This document shows positions 25,578-28,575 of a stretch of 28,575 nucleotides of DNA, in pieces. Position 1 is the stretch's first letter. The number at the start of each line of letters is the position of its first letter. The notes under the pieces are model-generated. The model ran no database searches and was not told the origin of the DNA. It saw nothing but the letters and a program-made list of their open reading frames with translations. A program made the translations under genes and the position numbers. Source of the DNA: CAYTNY01 sp964439215 (GTDB lineage Bacteria > Oederibacteriota > PGYV01 > CAYTNY01); contig CAYTNY010000022.1 in assembly GCA_964439215.1 (NCBI GenBank), forward strand, positions 1 through 28,575, given 5' to 3'.

Positions 25578-27938
25578 ATGAAACGGATAAAAGAGAAAGT
25601 ACAAGGGAATCTTAAGAAAAAAGACGGGGATACTATGCGGAATAATATGTTTTCAAGGGACAGGGCGGTTAAATCCGATTCAGGCCCGTGTCCGGGCCTG
25701 AAAACAAAGAGAACCGCTTTAAGTTTCGGCCTGTTTTCGTCTGCGGGGCCGTTTGGATTTATGAGTCTGGCTTTTGCCGCTGTTTTTATCGGGCATCATC
25801 AGATGTATTTTTCAAAACAGACCGCACCCGCGCTTGTTATGTACGGGATCGCGGCATTTTTTGTCATAGCGGCCCATCTCGCGTCAAAAGACAGGGAAGA
25901 AAAAATAAATGTCGGAATAAAAACAGAAGCGCTGCTCTTTGCATTGGTGCTTGCCGCAGCGTTTTTTTTCAGGTTTTATATGATTGATTCGGTTCCGACG
26001 GGATTGTTTTCTGATGAGGCGCGCAATGGTGTAAGGGCCCTGGAGCTGATGAAGGGTGAAAAAATAGAAGGGGCAAAACTGCCGGTTTTTCTGGGTACGG
26101 AAGCATCTTCAAATGCCGCGATGTATATTTATTTTATAGCTGTATTTCTGAAGTTTTTCGGACCGGAGCCGGAAAATATAAGGATGACATCCGCATTTCT
26201 GGGAGCACTGAGCGTACCGGCGTTTTATTTCTTTTTACGTTATGTTTTCGGGTCATTTGCCGCTGTGCTGGGAGGTTTTCTTTTTGCGGGAATGAGCTGG
26301 CATGTTATATTCAGCCGTATTGGCTTTCATGCGGTATTTGCGGTTCTTCTTCTTGTACTTGTCCTGTATTTTCTGTTTAGGGCGTATAAGGAAAGAACGT
26401 GGCAGGATTTTATTATGCTGGGGGCTGTACTTGCTCTGTCTCAGTATACATATATACCGGCCAGGGCAGTGCCTCTGCTTCCTCTGATACTTATTGTTTA
26501 TCTTGCGGCGGCGGAACGTTCGTTTTTTAAGGATAATTTTAAAAAAATGACGGTATGCGCGGGGGTCGCTTTGGTGATTTTTCTTCCGATGCTTGGGTAT
26601 ATAATAAAACATCCGGACAGGTATACGGGCAGGCCGCAGGGTGTGTCAATACTGAATGAAGATCTTGTGGAGAAATTTTATCATGGAAGATATACGGTCA
26701 AAGAGAGGCTTAAAGAAAATATAAAAGAACACCTGCTGATGTTCGGAAGATACGGAGACGGCAATGCCCGGCACAACAAGCCGGGCGCGCCCATGCTTGA
26801 CTACATAACGGGAGCCCTTGCGGTTTTGGGTTTGGTATATCTGCTGTTAAGACTGTTTTCGCCGCTGGGCATTGTTATGATATCCGGATTTATTTTATTT
26901 ATTCTTCCGGGTGTATTGACGATTGAGGCTCCGCAGGCCTTAAGGACGATTCTTTTAACGCCTCTGGCCGTGGTTTTTGCGGTTGTTCCGCTGAAAAAAA
27001 TGATAGATTATTCCGGCATGCAGTTTGGAAAAAAAGGAAAAACAGCGGTTTCCGCGGCCGCGCTGATGCTGGTTATTGCGGCGGGCGCCATGAATTATGA
27101 CAAGTATTTTAATCAATATGGAAAGTCGCCGCAGCTTTGTTTCGCGTTTCATACTCAGATGAGAGAAGCCGCGGAATATATGGAAGAACTGGACGGCAGC
27201 TGGCATGTGATAGCGGAAAAAGCTCTTATTAACAGCGAAGCGTGGGATTATCTGGGAAAAGCAATAAAGTTTGACCATTATTCGGAGTTTGACTACAGCG
27301 GCTCCATACCGATAGATCTTCCTTATAAAAGAGGATATATATATCTTCTGCCTGTTTCGCATATGCCACTTGTTGATGTTTTTGAGGATCTTTACCCCAA
27401 CGGGACCTATGAGCCTTTTATAAACGAGCATGATCCCGGCCATATTTATTATTTTGCCTATAAGGTTCCGTATGAGGATTATAAACGCAGAATTAATGAA
27501 AAAGGCAGCTTTGGGCTGTCGGCAGAATATTACAGTGACGAGAATTTTTCTCCGCCGCCGGTGTTTGAAAGAGTGGATCCGCTTTTGCATTTTCAGTGGC
27601 ATGTTACACCGGTGTCCGGGCGGTTTTCAGCGGAATGGACGGGGACAATAATGATTCCCCGAACAGGAAGATATTTCTTTGAAATAACGTCAAATGATTT
27701 TTCCGAGGTTTATATAAACGGGAAACTTGTCTGCCGCGAAAATGAAACGCCGAAAGGAGAAAATTATATGGATCTGAAAAAAGGAGAATATGATATAAAA
27801 GCAAGGTATTCCAGTTCAGTGACTTACAGCAGAGTGAGCCTGAAATGGAAAGGGCCGTCTGATGAGGAATATAAAGTGGTGCCTGCGGGGAATTTAAAGC
27901 CGGATCAGAAAAAAGGATGCGGCTGCGGAGGTTCGTAA
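25578..27938 (+). CDS. GT39-like membrane glycosyltransferase with C-terminal PA14 domain (tandem paralogue)
   Basis: This 786-aa protein starts at the ATG at 25578, which has GGAGG five bases before it. The frame is open upstream, but that part lies within the previous gene. Residues 1-45 are basic and have no zinc ribbon. From about 52 on it follows the upstream protein closely: the GT-C motif GLFSDEARNG (Asp146, Glu147), the helix block with LGGFLFAGMSWHV, the GYIIKHPDRY segment and FYHGRYTVKERLKENIKEH. The extracytoplasmic middle part (about 530-640) is clearly different. PA14 lies at about 640-775 (LSAEYYSDENF, FSAEWTGTIMIPRTGRYFF). The protein ends in a Cys-Gly tail, CGCGGS. The 16-bp gap to the previous gene suggests one transcript. 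Confidence 0.88.
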   Translation: MKRIKEKVQGNLKKKDGDTMRNNMFSRDRAVKSDSGPCPGLKTKRTALSFGLFSSAGPFGFMSLAFAAVFIGHHQMYFSKQTAPALVMYGIAAFFVIAAHLASKDREEKINVGIKTEALLFALVLAAAFFFRFYMIDSVPTGLFSDEARNGVRALELMKGEKIEGAKLPVFLGTEASSNAAMYIYFIAVFLKFFGPEPENIRMTSAFLGALSVPAFYFFLRYVFGSFAAVLGGFLFAGMSWHVIFSRIGFHAVFAVLLLVLVLYFLFRAYKERTWQDFIMLGAVLALSQYTYIPARAVPLLPLILIVYLAAAERSFFKDNFKKMTVCAGVALVIFLPMLGYIIKHPDRYTGRPQGVSILNEDLVEKFYHGRYTVKERLKENIKEHLLMFGRYGDGNARHNKPGAPMLDYITGALAVLGLVYLLLRLFSPLGIVMISGFILFILPGVLTIEAPQALRTILLTPLAVVFAVVPLKKMIDYSGMQFGKKGKTAVSAAALMLVIAAGAMNYDKYFNQYGKSPQLCFAFHTQMREAAEYMEELDGSWHVIAEKALINSEAWDYLGKAIKFDHYSEFDYSGSIPIDLPYKRGYIYLLPVSHMPLVDVFEDLYPNGTYEPFINEHDPGHIYYFAYKVPYEDYKRRINEKGSFGLSAEYYSDENFSPPPVFERVDPLLHFQWHVTPVSGRFSAEWTGTIMIPRTGRYFFEITSNDFSEVYINGKLVCRENETPKGENYMDLKKGEYDIKARYSSSVTYSRVSLKWKGPSDEEYKVVPAGNLKPDQKKGCGCGGS

Positions 27939-27958
27939 ACAAAAGGGAAACGGGCGGG

Positions 27959-28299
27959 GCTGAAATGTAAAATGAATTGCAACACCTGAAACATCCGGAG
28001 CTATATTAAAATACAGCCCATTTCCTGTTTAATCGTCAAATTATATCATACAGTGTTCAGCCGCTGCTTAACCCCCTCTATAAAATCCCCCTGCCCCCTT
28101 TTAGAAAAGGGGGTAAAAAAACAAAAGACTGCCTGTAACATACTCTATCCTCCTCCATAGAGGTGGAGGGGATATTAATGCCCTCTTACTCGAGGAGCAA
28201 AGGATGAATGCTTTCATGCTTTGCCGGTATTTACTATAAATATAATCAGAAAAATACCGAAAAAGGAATAGGGAGAGGGTTAAGCAGCGGCTGAACACT
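27959..28299. repeat. MITE-like dispersed repeat, copy B
   Basis: This is the second copy of the element at 12209-12516, in the same orientation. The terminal inverted repeats are longer here: 28052-28074 (AGTGTTCAGCCGC...) and 28277-28299 are perfect complements over 23 bases. The 95 bp to the left are shared with copy A as well. Compared with copy A, the left arm of the central hairpin is replaced by a different insert with its own hairpin (28094-28113). The region lies directly after the last gene and codes for nothing. Confidence 0.85.
28094..28113. repeat. Perfect hairpin nested in repeat copy B
   Basis: CCCCCTTTT and AAAAGGGGG form a 9-bp perfect stem with a two-base loop. No counterpart exists in copy A. 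The run after it on the plus strand is TAAAAAAAC, so it lacks the T-tract of a terminator in that direction. It looks like a small inserted palindrome rather than a transcription stop. Confidence 0.6.
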
Positions 28300-28355
28300 T
28301 AAGAATATACTTCAACGCCCAAACAGGAGATGTGTGCAACAGCCGTTTTTTGTAG

Positions 28356-28377
28356 GGGAGGGCCCATGTGCCCTCCC
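28356..28377. repeat. Hairpin GGGAGGGC/GCCCTCCC
   Basis: This is an 8-bp perfect stem with the six-base loop CCATGT, set in a GTAGGGGAGGGC context. Similar short GC-rich palindromes are scattered between genes in many bacterial genomes. No T-tract follows it. Confidence 0.55.
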
Positions 28378-28510
28378 GGAACGCGAATACATTTTAAACG
28401 GGCTCACGGGTTTTGATCTTGCAGTATGCCTGCGGCAGTTAATTCTTATAAAAACTGCGCGCCCTAAAGGACGCGGCTGCCACACTTTCGCAAACACATT
28501 AAACCGATAG

Positions 28511-28575
28511 CCTCTCCCTTTCCCTCTACGGGAGAGGACAGAGTATGTTGCAGGCGGTATTATGCCTGTTACATA
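28511..28575 (-). repeat. Third, inverted and divergent unit of the MITE-like repeat, cut by the window end
   Basis: CCTCTCCC (28511-28518) pairs with GGGAGAGG (28530-28537). AGAGTATGTTGCAGGC (28540-28555) can pair with the GCCTGTTACATA that ends the window. Read on the minus strand, this reproduces the order seen in copy A at 12331-12390: TATGTAACAGGC, a loop, GCCTGCAACATACTCT, then TCCTC and TAGAG. Only part of the element is visible. Confidence 0.6.

Larger units (their letters stand above)
27939..28575. other. Non-coding end region rich in repeats
   Basis: There is no credible gene here. Besides repeat copy B it contains a hairpin at 28356-28377 and a CGCGCCC-TAAA-GGACGCG imperfect hairpin near 28456-28473. 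The start of a third hairpin cluster follows at 28511-28575. A 65-codon minus-strand open frame through copy B shares residues with the one through copy A only because the DNA is repeated. Confidence 0.7.

Noticed and set aside
12209..28575. CRISPR array
   Set aside because: The repeats are few, long and unevenly spaced, with no regular spacers and no cas genes.

Overview
This window looks like chromosomal DNA from an uncultured, diderm (outer-membrane) bacterium. The evidence is a PorV/UPF0164-type outer-membrane beta-barrel, a subtilase with a FlgD-like/sorting-type C-terminal domain, a deacetylase lipoprotein and several very large membrane glycosyltransferases. Codon use is rich in AAA, GAA and ATA. 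Gene packing is dense, and GTG/TTG starts and 1-23 bp gene overlaps are common. The mix of a RemA/DUF370 cluster, a long pyrophosphate-dependent phosphofructokinase, DUF2298 (YYY) and PA14 glycosyltransferases suggests a candidate phylum of the Goldbacteria/Elusimicrobia-like kind. That placement is an inference from gene content, not something proven here.

Layout: (1) 81-10208, plus strand, is one tightly packed series. It holds UDP-glucose dehydrogenase, two small membrane/coiled-coil genes of unknown function, the conserved block yicC-remA-gmk-rpoZ-coaBC, a secreted subtilase, a PorV-like barrel, and GT4 and GT2 glycosyltransferases. (2) 10238-12070, minus strand, is a class B-like penicillin-binding protein with N-terminal TPR repeats, convergent with region 1 and with its own promoter. 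(3) 12071-12841 is a 770-bp non-coding divergent region holding a MITE-like repeat (copy A), a pair of short direct repeats and a strong promoter for the next gene. (4) 12842-14512 is a PPi-dependent phosphofructokinase. (5) 14706-22310, plus strand, holds a 1495-aa GT-C/DUF2298 membrane protein, a PAP2-family protein, a polysaccharide deacetylase lipoprotein, and pyrF and pyrE, mostly overlapping. (6) 22371-27938 holds a PRC-barrel protein and two tandem paralogous GT39-like membrane glycosyltransferases ending in PA14 domains. (7) 27939-28575 is non-coding, with repeat copy B, other hairpins and the start of a third, inverted repeat unit cut off by the window end.

How the genes work together: much of the window is envelope glycan and cell-surface business. 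Ugd makes UDP-glucuronate, and GT4, GT2 and three GT-C-type enzymes are predicted to build or attach glycans. The PAP2 protein could recycle lipid carriers, the deacetylase could trim glycans, and the TPR-PBP cross-links peptidoglycan. The rest is housekeeping: guanylate kinase, omega subunit, CoA synthesis, the last two steps of UMP synthesis, and glycolysis with PPi. The least ordinary points are the subtilase/PorV pair that resembles a type IX-like cargo and shuttle, the GT-C/YYY fusion beside an atypical PAP2 protein, the duplicated PA14 glycosyltransferases, and the structured repeat family.
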